Below, one piece after another: positions 1-9,579 of a stretch of 64,000 bases of DNA. Each line of letters starts with the position of its first letter. Position 1 is the first letter of the stretch. The translations under genes and the position numbers were made by a program. The notes under the pieces are model-generated. The model was given only the letters and a program-made list of their open reading frames with translations, did not search any database and was not told the origin of the DNA. This DNA comes from Batillaria attramentaria (taxonomy: Eukaryota; Mollusca; Gastropoda; Batillariidae), in contig JACVVK020000333.1 in the NCBI GenBank assembly GCA_018292915.2, positions 632,501-696,500 on the forward strand, given 5' to 3'.

Positions 1-61
1 GTGACCCATTGCTGCCGGATACCTTGTTTCAAAACGTTTAGGGGTCATTTGGGGCGGTCGG

Positions 62-221
62 GGTGGGTAGGTGGGTGTTTGGGGGTTTAACGTCCTTTTC
101 CACCACAAAGACGAGGCAACGATGAAAAAGCCAGCACAAATATTTGGCCCCAGCCGGGATCGAACTCACGACCCGAGCATTGGAAGTCCAATGCTCCACC
201 ATTCGACCACCCCGGCTCCCC
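62..221 (-). mobile_element. SINE1 (tRNA-Lys-like head) inserted in SINE2 head
   Basis: On the minus strand it runs GGGGAGCCGGGGTGG..., with a pol III A-box-like GGTCGAATGGTGGAGC, a B-box-like GAGTTCGATCC, the body motif CCAAATATTTGTGCTGG and a CCACCTACCC tail. It is bounded by an 11-bp direct repeat. The head resembles tRNA-Lys in arrangement but the anticodon arm is degenerate, so it is a SINE and not a tRNA gene. Confidence 0.88.
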
Positions 222-438
222 GGGGCGGTCGGTGGTCTAGTGGTTAAGAGACTTGTCACCAATGCGAGAGGTCAGGGGTTTGAGTCCCACTCGGGGCAAA
301 GAATTTTTTCTTCTCGTATGTGGCACCGTTCATTCGGGCCGATCGTCGGGGGTTCTCTCCGGGTACTCCGGCTTCCTCCCCCTCTGCTTTGAAAATGTTC
401 AGCCCACCAAATCTGAAAAATAAATGCAATTCTAAATT

Positions 439-841
439 AATAATAATAATAATAACGAGTATTGTATAGGCGCTTTACCCAATTTCACGAATCGGCTCAA
501 AGCGCCGCGAACTGAACCCAACACGCACGCTCACGTGAATCACACGCATTCTCCCACACACCGGACATAAACGTATTACAATCACGTGGTGCGAAGGGTC
601 AGCTCAGCTATTTAAATTTCGGAATTTAGAATTGCATTTATTTTTCAAATTTGGTGGGCTGAACATTTCCAAAGCAGAGGGGGAGGAAGCCGGAGTACCC
701 GGAGAGAACCCCCGACGATCGGCCCGAATGAACGGTGCCACATACGAGAAGGAAAAATTCTTTGCCCCGAGTGGGACTCGAACCCCCCACCTCTCGCATT
801 GGTGACAAGTCTCTTAACCACTAGACCACCGACCGCCCCAC
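439..841 (-). mobile_element. Full-length SINE2 nested in older SINE2
   Basis: Reading the minus strand from 841: tRNA-like head with GTGGTCTAGTGGTTAAGAG, body with GATCGTCGGGGGTTCTC, GTGCGTGTTGGGTTCAG and AAAGCGCCTATACAATAC, then an ATT-repeat tail at 439-456. The flanking AAATT direct repeat marks the insertion into the plus-strand SINE2. Confidence 0.87.
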
Positions 842-1026
842 AAATTCCGAAATTTAAATAGCTGAGCTGCACTTCGCACCACGTGATTGTAAAGTGTTCA
901 TGTCCAGTGTGTGAGAGAATGCGTGCGATGCACGTGAGCGTACGTGTTGGGGTCAGTTCGCGGCGATTTGAGCCGATTCATGAAATTGGGTAAAGCGCCT
1001 ATACAATACTCATTATTATTATTATT

Positions 1027-1607
1027 TGAAGGCAGATGGAGGGCTTGGATGTGAGTTCTTTGAAACTGAAACAGCGACCTGGTTCCTAGCAAAGCAGCTT
1101 CCTATCTCTCTATCTATGTCTCTGGTTTAATTAAGGAGAGCTTTTCGACTACAGCCATGATTTTAATGTCCTGACCGGCTGGTGTAGCAGCAAGAACTCA
1201 AGCCAAACAAACATCACTGGCTTGGTTCAACGAGTTAGCTTTTCCTTTGTCCCTGTATCCATTCGTTTGCCTGAAAACTGTTGCGCCAAGGTGAATAATT
1301 CAACAGTAAGTCCGTCAGTTGCCCTCCCAGACTTTGGGCAGGCGACGACAGCCATGCATTACGTATTAATTAATAGTTGCGTCACGCGATGACGTGGCCA
1401 AAGCCTATGAACATATGCTCGCACGCGCGTGATACATATAATTATACATGCATATATATATATTCTGACGGGCTCCTGCAGCACGAGAGAAATTATGGAG
1501 GAGGGGGGATAGGGGTTGGGGGGAGGCAATGGTGTAACCCCAGTCACGTGGCTAAAGGTCGAGTTATCATTGCCTTGTTTCCTGAATGAGCAATGGTGGT
1601 GGTGGTG

Positions 1608-1610
<3 letters not shown>
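1027..1610. other. Non-coding interval, no gene seen
   Basis: Mixed-composition sequence between the nested SINEs and a (TG)n tract. Short open frames here lack any recognisable domain and show no splice context. Confidence 0.5.

Positions 1611-1670
<60 letters not shown>
1611..1670. repeat. (TG)n microsatellite
   Basis: About 30 uninterrupted TG dinucleotides. Long Cys/Val- or His/Thr-only frames across it are artefacts. Confidence 0.97.
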
Positions 1671-1672
<2 letters not shown>

Positions 1673-1922
1673 AGATTTTACAAAGGTGGGAGACGATTGA
1701 GTTTCCATGCGGACGGTATTTCTCAATGACCGTTTGTGCTTTACAGCGAAATCTACAAGAGAGCATGAATAGGAAACACATGTAAATATAGACGTATATA
1801 GCGAACAAAACGGGAGAAAGGTAGAGAAAAAACTCCTGCTGAACTCCCCTTGTGTGTTCCACCCCTCCCTTCCCAGACAGAGACAGATAGAAATTTGCTC
1901 TACACAGAAAACTGTTGCGCGC

Positions 1923-1959
<37 letters not shown>

Positions 1960-1975
1960 GACAGACAGACAGCAT

Positions 1976-2142
1976 GGGCGGGTGTTTGGGACTTTAACGT
2001 CCTTTTCCACCACGTAAAGGGTGATTCCAAAGACGGATCAACGACAAAAAGGCCAGTGCAAATATTTGGCCACAGCAGGGATTCGAACTCACGGCCCTAG
2101 CACTGAGAGTCGAATGCTCTACCATTCGGCTATTCCGGCTCC

Positions 2143-2144
<2 letters not shown>
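1976..2144 (-). mobile_element. SINE1 inside a (GA)n tract
   Basis: Minus-strand SINE1 with complete head (GGGGAGCCGGAATAGCCG) and the GGTGGAAAAGGACGTTAAA body end. It has (GA)n at 1925-1957 on one side and (GA)n from 2145 on the other. On its own strand it therefore sits in (CT)n, like the copies at 21086, 41344, 45801 and 52368. Confidence 0.85.
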
Positions 2145-2173
<29 letters not shown>

Positions 2174-2183
<10 letters not shown>

Positions 2184-2266
2184 GAAGGAATGAAATGAAA
2201 CTTTATTTTTCAACGGTAAAAGACATTGGTCCAGTGGTCCAGTTTTCATTCTTGCCCTTGCTAATG

Positions 2267-2269
<3 letters not shown>
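2174..2269 (-). mobile_element. LINE-TC 3' end fragment
   Basis: On the minus strand the fragment ends ...CCGTTGAAAAATAAAGTTTCATTTCATT, then a short C-run, then (CT)n. This is the same terminus as the RT-bearing copies at 27590 and 32620. It is 5'-truncated at a (CA)n tract (2271-2329). Confidence 0.7.

Positions 2270-2270
<1 letters not shown>

Positions 2271-2329
<59 letters not shown>
2271..2329. repeat. (CA)n microsatellite
   Basis: About 29 CA units, directly at the truncated 5' side of the LINE fragment. Confidence 0.97.
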
Positions 2330-2332
<3 letters not shown>

Positions 2333-2730
2333 GATCTACGTCCGCTCACAGACACGACATACAAAGGGATATAATGCAAGACACATGAGAGGTAAAATGC
2401 AGAGAGAGAGAGAGAGAGAGACTAACTGACTGGAGCTTTATTTTCCGAGGATGAGATAATAGACGCACAGTTCCAGTAATGAGCAGCAGACTCATGCCAT
2501 TGGTACATGTCAACCATGGGCTATCGATCATCCCGATAGTGCGTCCCATCCCAGATCGCGCACGCTGGCCACTCTCCCCCGCTCCCATCTGCCGACCGAG
2601 TGGACTTGTGTGTATTTCTCAGTGGGCCTAATCTGGCTTTCGCACCTAGGCAGGTCATAGGCAGAGACGGATGACGCGAAAGGCGAACGCGACGGACAGT
2701 GACAACCAGCACATCAGCGACGATGTTGTT

Positions 2731-3010
2731 GTCGTAGTCTTGATCATCATCGACGTTCGTCAGCACCGTCACCATCATCAGCGTTGTCGTCGTCGTCATC
2801 GTCATCATTATCCTCGCCACCACCAACATCGCTTTCATTATCACTATCATCACCACCGTTGTTGTCGTCACCATCGTCGTCGAGATCATCGTTTTAGTCG
2901 TCTTCATGGCCATCGTGGTCATCATCACCATCGTCGTCGTCATAATTTCCGTCGTCGTTGTTATCATGAGCGCTGTCGTCACTACATCTTCAACGTCATC
3001 ATCGTCGTCG

Positions 3011-3057
<47 letters not shown>

Positions 3058-3058
3058 G
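2731..3058. repeat. Degenerate CAT/CGT trinucleotide tract
   Basis: Interspersed ATC, GTC, CAT and CGT triplets ending in a pure (ATC)n run at about 3012-3056. All His/Arg- or Ile/Val-rich frames are by-products of the repeat. Confidence 0.85.
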
Positions 3059-3137
3059 GTCTTCTTGGACAGCCAAAGAATGTTGGACTGTCAATGCTGC
3101 GGGTCATGACCGCCGTGCAATAGCACAACACAGAAAG

Positions 3138-3235
3138 CCCATGACGTCATTTGATGGAGCAAGGAGTGACATGACGTCATTGTTTTTCCCCAAAAATAAT
3201 GTCATTGATTTACTGTGTTTTGCCAATACATGGCA
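3138..3235 (+). repeat. Family D fragment
   Basis: Contains ATGACGTCAT twice and TACTGTGTTTTGCCAATACA, matching the 3' part of the family D copies near 17.9, 39.5 and 48.7 kb. The palindromic TGACGTCA is CRE-like in sequence, but here it belongs to the repeat. Confidence 0.6.
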
Positions 3236-3239
3236 GGTT

Positions 3240-3390
3240 AGTTCGAGTCCCGCCTGGGACTGAGTCGACAGTTTGTGTTACCCTGTCAGTCTTTGAGGTC
3301 ACCTTTATGTGGTGGAAAAGGGCGTAAAACGACCTTCACCCAATGACGTAAAACCTCCTCCCACCCACCTCCCACCCACCCCTCAACCAT
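3240..3390 (+). mobile_element. Diverged SINE1-like fragment
   Basis: A B-box-like GTTCGAGTCCCGCC, then CTTTGAGGTCACC, GTGGTGGAAAAGGGCGTAAAA and a CCCACCCACC tail, which is the order of SINE1 parts. The central body is diverged and the A-box half is absent. Confidence 0.5.
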
Positions 3391-3696
3391 CCATATACCC
3401 ACGTCATCACCAATGCAATGGTCTCCCATACAAAAACGTTGTCAGTTCGTTTCATCTCTTCAATGTTTGTTCCATTTCCGCGGAAAAAAAGTATGTTCAA
3501 ACTGTGTCTGAAAATATATACATGTTTGTCTAGGCCTTTTCCTGTTTTCTCTGTGTGAAGATCGACCAGGTTTCATTACTTCCGAGTCCCTTTGCGAAAC
3601 CTAGACGAGTCGCTACCGGTACTGGCATTAATTCGGTGCCTGCAATTTGTACTTCGACCGGCAGTAATGGAAGAATGGATGAGGTGGAAAACGAGC

Positions 3697-3735
<39 letters not shown>

Positions 3736-4014
3736 GTCGAAGTACAAATGACTGTACGACATGAATGTAGTAGCTGGTGCGGACACAGGGTTAGATTGGA
3801 CACATGGCTTTTGTGGCTCTGTGGACCAAATTATGACGTGGATACAAAGCACTGGCTACACTGCTGAACTAAACGGACAATGCCAAGCAGCCAGATTGAA
3901 ACAATTCATCTCTTTGCAGTCATGTTTAGTGACTCGACTTGGTAACAACTGACAACAAAAATACTGCTCTGGGGAACACGCTCACTAGAAAACCATTTCT
4001 CTCTCTCTCTCTCA

Positions 4015-4230
4015 AGTCATTTTATTCTTGACCCTCGAGGGGCATTAGAAAGGAGAACAAACAACCACAAATTAGGAAACAAACACAAAAACTAAAGAAT
4101 AAAAACAGACAAACAAACCAACCCAAAAAGCAAAAACACCCCCAAAACAACAAAGCACATACGTCGACGCAAACAATTGCATACTAACTATGATCAACAA
4201 AGGGCGTAAACACGAAATAGGGGGAGAGAG
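4015..4230 (-). mobile_element. Possible 3' end of a Rex/L2-like LINE
   Basis: On the minus strand it ends TGCCCCTCGAGGGTCAAGAATAAAATGACTT before a (GA)n run. The small hairpin followed by AATAAA is the kind of terminus seen in L2/Rex-type LINEs, and a similar layout occurs near 10.7 and 49.9 kb. No coding sequence remains. Confidence 0.4.
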
Positions 4231-4377
4231 AGGGAGAGAGATGTTATACACAAGTCAATGTGCTAGCCATGTGTTCTTATCCCGAACATGATTAACTGAC
4301 AAAACTTGTTAATGATATTTATGTAGGAGATAACCTTCATCAGTAAGTTCTTATTCTTTGCATTAAAAAGTTTACTG

Positions 4378-4380
<3 letters not shown>

Positions 4381-4439
<59 letters not shown>

Positions 4440-4529
4440 ACCCTTTAATGTAGAATAGCAGGACAGCATGTAAGATAGGCAGCAATGCCTAAATGCTCTA
4501 TCCTGAATAAAAAACGTTTCATCATCATC

Positions 4530-4593
<64 letters not shown>
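4381..4593 (+). mobile_element. LINE-TC 3' tail flanked on both sides by (CT)n
   Basis: A (CT)n tract (4381-4436), then 97 bp (4437-4533) with GGCAGCAATGCCTAAATGC, TATCCTGAATAAA and GTTTCATCATCATCATC, then another (CT)n tract (4534-4593). The 97 bp match the LINE tail at 31633-31693. Confidence 0.75.
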
Positions 4594-4598
<5 letters not shown>

Positions 4599-4674
4599 CT
4601 TAAAATACATTAACTCGTGTTGACTTCACATATACATTGGGGGTTAAGTCACTTTGATCCAGCTAGTATCCTTC

Positions 4675-4730
<56 letters not shown>
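4675..4730. repeat. (CA)n microsatellite with one CG interruption
   Basis: Near-pure CA array; the only interruption is an ACGC step near 4699. Confidence 0.95.
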
Positions 4731-4731
<1 letters not shown>

Positions 4732-5238
4732 ACACTCTCGCTTCCTGTCCCTTCTCTCACCTCTTTCCCCCGAGACAGTCCAGACATGCTTACTTACGCT
4801 TCCTACCCGTCTGAGCTAGCTAAACAATTCTTTTGTTCTCCGTCCCTCAGCTCTGATATTCATCTCCGGTAAGTATGTATCACAAGTTAACATCACATCA
4901 AATTAATTCTCTCGAGGGTCCCCAAAACTACGTTGAATCAGACTTTAAACGGGAGATTTCTTCAGCCGATAAATACAATAATCTACATACATTCCCTTTT
5001 GTTCTGATTTTATAATTAGCTATTTTCGGCAATATCCACACACCCTCCTCGCGGGGGGTAGAAACATCACAGATTGTAGCACGTTCTTTCATAAAAATAT
5101 GTACATGTTAATTTCGGGACCACTGATACGATTTCCACTGAAACTGAAATGAAAGTCTCGGGGTCAAATGGTCAAAACCCGCCAATACAGCGATCCATGG
5201 TCTTCTTTGAATTTAATTTCGAGAATTAATATTTGTCT

Positions 5239-5516
5239 GGGCCCGCACGTAAAGGTCGGGGTTAGGGAGTTTAGCCCCGGGTTAGAATCTAACCTCGAAC
5301 TAAATTAGCTCTAGGTTTACATTTTCTGTTGTTTTTTGTTTTAAATCAGGAAGCGGGTCCATGCCAGCAAGGTGCCTATGCCGTTATGGAAGGATTTTTG
5401 TCTTTCTTTCTTTGCTTCCTTTTTTTTTAAATTTTGTTTTGGGGTTTCTTTTGTCCTAGTCTGGGTAAGGCCCGTAGCCGTGGGTTAAATTAACCTCGAG
5501 TTTAACATACGGGCCC
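5239..5516 (-). mobile_element. MITE family copy 1
   Basis: Terminal inverted repeats GGGCCCGCACGTAAA and TTTAACATACGGGCCC. The interior carries CGGGTTAGAATCTAACCTCG, AGGAAGCGGGTCCATGCCAGC and GCCGTGGGTTAA, in reverse order to the other four copies. No ORF. See 16910, 32706, 45144 and 54268. Confidence 0.78.
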
Positions 5517-5630
5517 TCAACTGAGGTGAAATTGTGCAGGAACAAGGTCGGGAGCATGAATGAAAGAATACATTTTACAAGGGTTATAAACTATAAGTTA
5601 AATTTATAAATTTTAGAAGTGTTAAGTATA

Positions 5631-5787
5631 AAGTTATCCTACAACTTGCTACAGAAAAAAACCAACGACTGAGAAGTGATCTAAACCGAAACACTACTGA
5701 AACGAAACAATCGAATAAGTAAACAAAGGAAAGAGAGAGAAAAAAAAAACAAACACCCAAAATGCAGCAAGAAATGTAACGGAGCAT

Positions 5788-5824
<37 letters not shown>

Positions 5825-5917
5825 AGTCGCTGTCAAAACAAGCATTTCTAGGGTGTCAATCGCAGCGTTATGTTTGATAGAAATATATAGCATTTTCTTG
5901 GAAATCCGTATCTGCAC
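5631..5917 (+). repeat. 287-bp tandem duplication, copy 1
   Basis: Starts AAGTTATCCTACAACTTGC, contains a (GA)n run and ends GAAATCCGTATCTGCAC. The next base begins copy 2 with the same string. The unit is non-coding. Confidence 0.9.
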
Positions 5918-6256
5918 AAGTTATCCTACAACTTGCTACAGAAAAAAACCAACGACTGAGAAGTGATCTAAACCGAAACACTACTGAAACGAAACAATCG
6001 AATAAGTAAACAAAGGAAAGAGAGAGAGAGAGAGAGAGAAAAAAAAAACAAACACCCAAAATGCAGCAAGAAATGTAACGGAGCATATCGAGAGAGAGAG
6101 AGAGAGAGAGAGAGCAGTCGCTGTCAAAACAAGCATTTCTAGGGTGTCAATCGCAGCGTTATGTTTGATAGAAATATATCAAACATAACGCTGCGATTGA
6201 CACCCTAGAAATGCTTGTATATATATATAGCGTTTTCTTGGAAATCCGTATCTGCA
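5918..6256 (+). repeat. 287-bp tandem duplication, copy 2, with hairpin gain
   Basis: Near-identical to copy 1, apart from longer GA runs, up to GTTTGATAGAAATATAT. It then holds a reverse-complement copy of its own preceding 40 bp before resuming at TAGCGTTTTCTTGG. Confidence 0.9.
6130..6217. repeat. Perfect 41-bp inverted repeat with 6-nt loop
   Basis: The left arm 6130-6170 and right arm 6177-6217 are exact reverse complements around GAAATA. Copy 1 of the duplication has only the left arm, so the right arm is the newer sequence. Confidence 0.93.
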
Positions 6257-6835
6257 CATGCGTGCAGCGTTAGCTTCAAATGTCCCAGCTGACAAGGCCT
6301 GTGTCCTGTTGACGAAGTGTCAGTTCATACAAGGTCGCTTTTCCTGGAAACACTCCCATTAATTTCGCAACTCGTGCTGAAAACAAACTTGTTGTGATAA
6401 CGTTTAACATTAACAGCGAAATGCGCTGCATGCATCGCCACGCTAGTTTTAAACTAAATGTCAAGCAATTGATAGACTGAAGTGGGGGGAAAAAAATGAC
6501 TTTCCCCACCCACACGTTCGTTCCTGAAACCTGGTTTGACGGTGAAGACGGCAACGCCATCAACTGAGGTTATTTTTATTTGGCTTCACGGTCCTGTTTT
6601 GAAGAGAGGAAACGAACCTGTTTCAAAGCTTTAAACTAAAATGTCATACGCGTCCCTCTCACGTCAGTTTTACTTGTAACTGAAGCATACGCCCACTGCT
6701 CAAACGCAATATGAATTCTGTTTTTGTTTGAAACAAGAGTTCCTAGAATTGCACAGGTAATGGACACTACGCAAACTACCTCATGGCTGAGATGGATTTT
6801 TATTCTTTTTATTTTTATTTTTAAATTTTTATTTT
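6257..6835. other. Non-coding interval, no gene seen
   Basis: Mixed composition ending in an AT-rich TTTTATTTTT stretch next to a SINE3 tail. No domain or splice-supported exon is recognisable. Confidence 0.5.
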
Positions 6836-6862
6836 TTATTTTTTATCATTATTATTATTATT

Positions 6863-7541
6863 TTTTTTTTTTTGCTGCCACAACACTTTTGCCGGCTCCA
6901 GTGGTGTTCCTCCCTGGTAATGGGTGGAATCCACGGAGGGCTCGGAAGTTGGGGCAGTTTTCATTATGCATGATGATGGAGATGAGGATGATGGTAAGAT
7001 GATGCTATGGAGGTCCGTGTGGTTTAGGACTGCGGGACAGAGCCGCATTCCACGCTTCCTGTCATAAATATCCCGGCATTCACCAGGCCCGGGAACGTGT
7101 AATCATCCACATCATAAGACGTGTCATACCAAGGGAAGCACCCCCAAAGTCGCACCCGTGAAGTGGGTGAAGCTCGGCTCTGTGGCAACAGCCTCCCCAC
7201 TGGGCACATAGCACACCCGCTCTGGGTAGGAGCCGACCTAGCCGGGGTGGTCGAATGGTAGAGCGTTGGACTTCTAATGCTCGGGTCGTGAGTTCGATCC
7301 CGGCTGGAGCCAAATATTTGTGCTGGCTTTTTCATCGTTGCCCCGTCTTTGATATCACCCGTATGTGGTGGAAAAGGACGTTACCCCCCCCCCCCCCCCC
7401 CGCCCCATTGGGCACATACTAGCAGCACGCCTGGGTAAGATCTGAAATAGATAGGAACTATCCCGCTTGCCTCGGCTGAGGTTCGAACCCGGGGTCTCCC
7501 GGTCCATGGCCCGAAGTGCTAACCACTACACTACGTGGGCC
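6863..7541 (-). mobile_element. SINE3 copy interrupted by SINE1
   Basis: The minus strand has a tRNA-like head (GTAGTGTAGTGGTTAGCAC, GGTTCGAACC) at about 7541-7470, a body, and an A-rich end at 6863-6875. It is split by a SINE1 at 7241-7384. About 45 bp on the two sides of that insert (around CTGGGCACATAGCA and TTGGGCACATACTAGC) are imperfect repeats of each other. That is longer than a normal target duplication, so two SINE3 pieces may have been joined. Confidence 0.72.
7241..7384 (+). mobile_element. SINE1 nested in SINE3
   Basis: Full tRNA-like head GCCGGGGTGGTCGAATGG..., CCAAATATTTGTGCTGG and GTGGTGGAAAAGGACGTTA, then a run of about 18 C where the ACCC tail is expected. Confidence 0.85.
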
Positions 7542-7788
7542 GGTGCAATACAAAGTTCGAATAATTCAGCATGACGCATTGTCCCTGCTTTAAAAGAATT
7601 CACGCAAGAAACTGCAAATGATCGAGCAACAGAGAACTAAAGTCCTTAAGTCTTGACAGAAAGTGAAGGGCCCCTCTCCAGATTCCACATGCTGGTTTAA
7701 AATGGTCATATTTCGTAAACGCAAATCAACTCTGAACTGAACTGACTTTATTACCGGCAAGTATGGAGACACCACTCGATAATCAGTA

Positions 7789-7885
7789 AAACAGTTTTCA
7801 GTGATTTGACCTGCATCAACTGTCACGGGTAAAATTTTGAAATTCGCATGACAGTTGATGCAGGTGAAGTCACTGGAAACTGTTT
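7789..7885. repeat. Inverted repeat, 37-bp arms, 23-nt loop
   Basis: Arms 7789-7825 and 7849-7885 are reverse complements with about 3 mismatches. Both arms read MTVDAG[QE][IV]T[EG]NCF when translated outward. The arms may be the surviving core of a longer diverged inverted repeat. Confidence 0.75.
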
Positions 7886-8049
7886 CTTTGGGAAATCGGC
7901 CTTTAGAAAGAGCCCATGTACAAATATTTTGAGGAGAAAGCTATACATGAAGTTAAAATTTGTGAACATTTCAGACAATTTGGATGATTCTTTGATGAGC
8001 AATGCATGTTCTGGCATGTGGTCTTTGACTTTCTGGAATGTCGTTAGAT

Positions 8050-8740
8050 TTGCAGATCTGGGGTGGACAAAGCTGAGGTGTTGCATCTCTGCACCGGAGA
8101 GGGTTGGTATAGGTACAGTGTCTACGCCGCAGGACCCGAGCTGAACAGCGGCTAGGTTTGTCTCCCTTGGCCGCCGCATGCGCGCTGACAGTCTCGCGCC
8201 GTCTCGCGCCACGCGCCGCGCGTGCTGCTGATCAATGTCACGCGCATCGATTCCCGCCAGGCCAGATTGGCGTCGCCATAGCGACCGAGCTATCACGTGC
8301 TACGTCCAAGGGAAAGCAAATAAATATTTCATAAAGCTTCGCTCGCATCACGTGACCTCGCGTGCGATTATAGTGTAGTGTTTGTTTACGGGACGAAATG
8401 TTGGCAATGACGGTAGGGGGGAGGGTCCTGGTTTGGCTGCGGGGAAGCTGGGAGGGGGTGGGGGAGGGGGGTAATAGTGGGGTTGTGTGAGGGGCAGGGG
8501 TGTCTTCCCTCCACCCTCCCAGGCGAAGAGTAGCGACACCTAGCGTCCCGTTCATTAGCAGCTGGTCAACATAGGGCCGTAATCAGATTATTCAACAATT
8601 TTAGCCTATTATGGGGCGTCTCGAAGCGCCGCCGCTTCTAATATCCAGCTTATTGCTAGTTCACGGCTAGCATGCCGTTACAGTGAGACGTAGGTGGGGT
8701 GGGGGGAGAGGGAGGGGGAGGGAGGGGGTGATGTGTGTAT
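8050..8740. other. CpG- and G-rich non-coding interval
   Basis: A CpG-dense patch at about 8160-8260 (repeated CTCGCGCC) and G-rich stretches at 8411-8475 and 8690-8735. No coding exon is recognisable. It could be regulatory for the kinase gene about 1.7 kb downstream, but only composition suggests that. Confidence 0.4.
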
Positions 8741-8750
8741 GGGGGTAGTG

Positions 8751-8762
8751 GTGTGTGTGTGT

Positions 8763-8802
<40 letters not shown>

Positions 8803-8850
8803 GAGAGGGGAAGGAGTCATGATGTGTGTGTGTGTACTGCTGAGAGGCAC

Positions 8851-8900
<50 letters not shown>
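8751..8900. repeat. Two (GT)n tracts
   Basis: GT arrays at about 8751-8798 and 8851-8900, separated by G/A-rich sequence. Confidence 0.95.
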
Positions 8901-8901
<1 letters not shown>

Positions 8902-9579
8902 TAGACAGATAGATTGTTGACTGCAAGCATAGGGCATCGAGGAAAATGCTAGCACAGAGAGAGAGAGAGAGAGAGAGTCCACTAGTCAATGAGTACCGAC
9001 CCACAGACCATCACACCAACGCCACCGACAGCATACACACGCACGGCTCATCTCATCGATCAGGTAACGGGGTCCCTCCGTCAGTCTCTCACTGCTTGCT
9101 TCAGTGCTGGCACAAAAAAAAACAGAGAAATTATTGCGCTCAGTCAGCTATAACCAGATCAGTCACAAACGGCAGAGCTGCCTGTTGCAACCCGTAAGCT
9201 TGCGAATAGCCACACTGAAGACCATACGAAAGCGAAAAAGAGTGAGTGAGAGAGAGAGAGAGAGAGAAAGAGAGGGAGAGAATGTCCTAAGATGTGACCG
9301 TGGTGGTGGAGGTACATGTATTCCGGATTCAGTGTCTGCTTGCTCTTCCGTTCGAAGCGCGAATGGCGACCCACGTTGGACGAGATGCAAGTTCATCTGG
9401 ATAATTTAGGCCGCATCGACCAATGGCCGGGGCGCGCGTTTTTCCCTCAACTGAAGCGCGTGCGGTCCATTGACTGTATGTAGCGGCGAGAAGGGAGAAG
9501 AACCGAATCGGCATACGGCATGACGGGGATGTCGTAACAGACCACCACCGAACCAGCCTCCCTCCCCGGCTTATAGGCA

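Larger units (their letters stand above)
51..1026 (+). mobile_element. SINE2 copy interrupted by two later SINE insertions
   Basis: The outer element is a SINE2 (tRNA-like head with GTGGTCTAGTGGTTAAGAG and GGGTTTGAGTCCC, then a body ending in an ATT-rich tail). Its head is split at 62-221 by a SINE1, and the 11-base string GGGGCGGTCGG is present on both sides (51-61 and 222-232). Its body is split at 439-841 by a second SINE2 on the opposite strand, with AAATT on both sides (434-438 and 842-846). Outer pieces are therefore 51-61, 222-438 and 842-1026. Joining the pieces matches the uninterrupted copy at 22134-22546. Confidence 0.85.

Noticed and set aside
3138..3182. Pair of TGACGTCA sites as CRE-type regulatory elements
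   Set aside because: They lie in a dispersed repeat (family D), so their presence follows the repeat and not a promoter.
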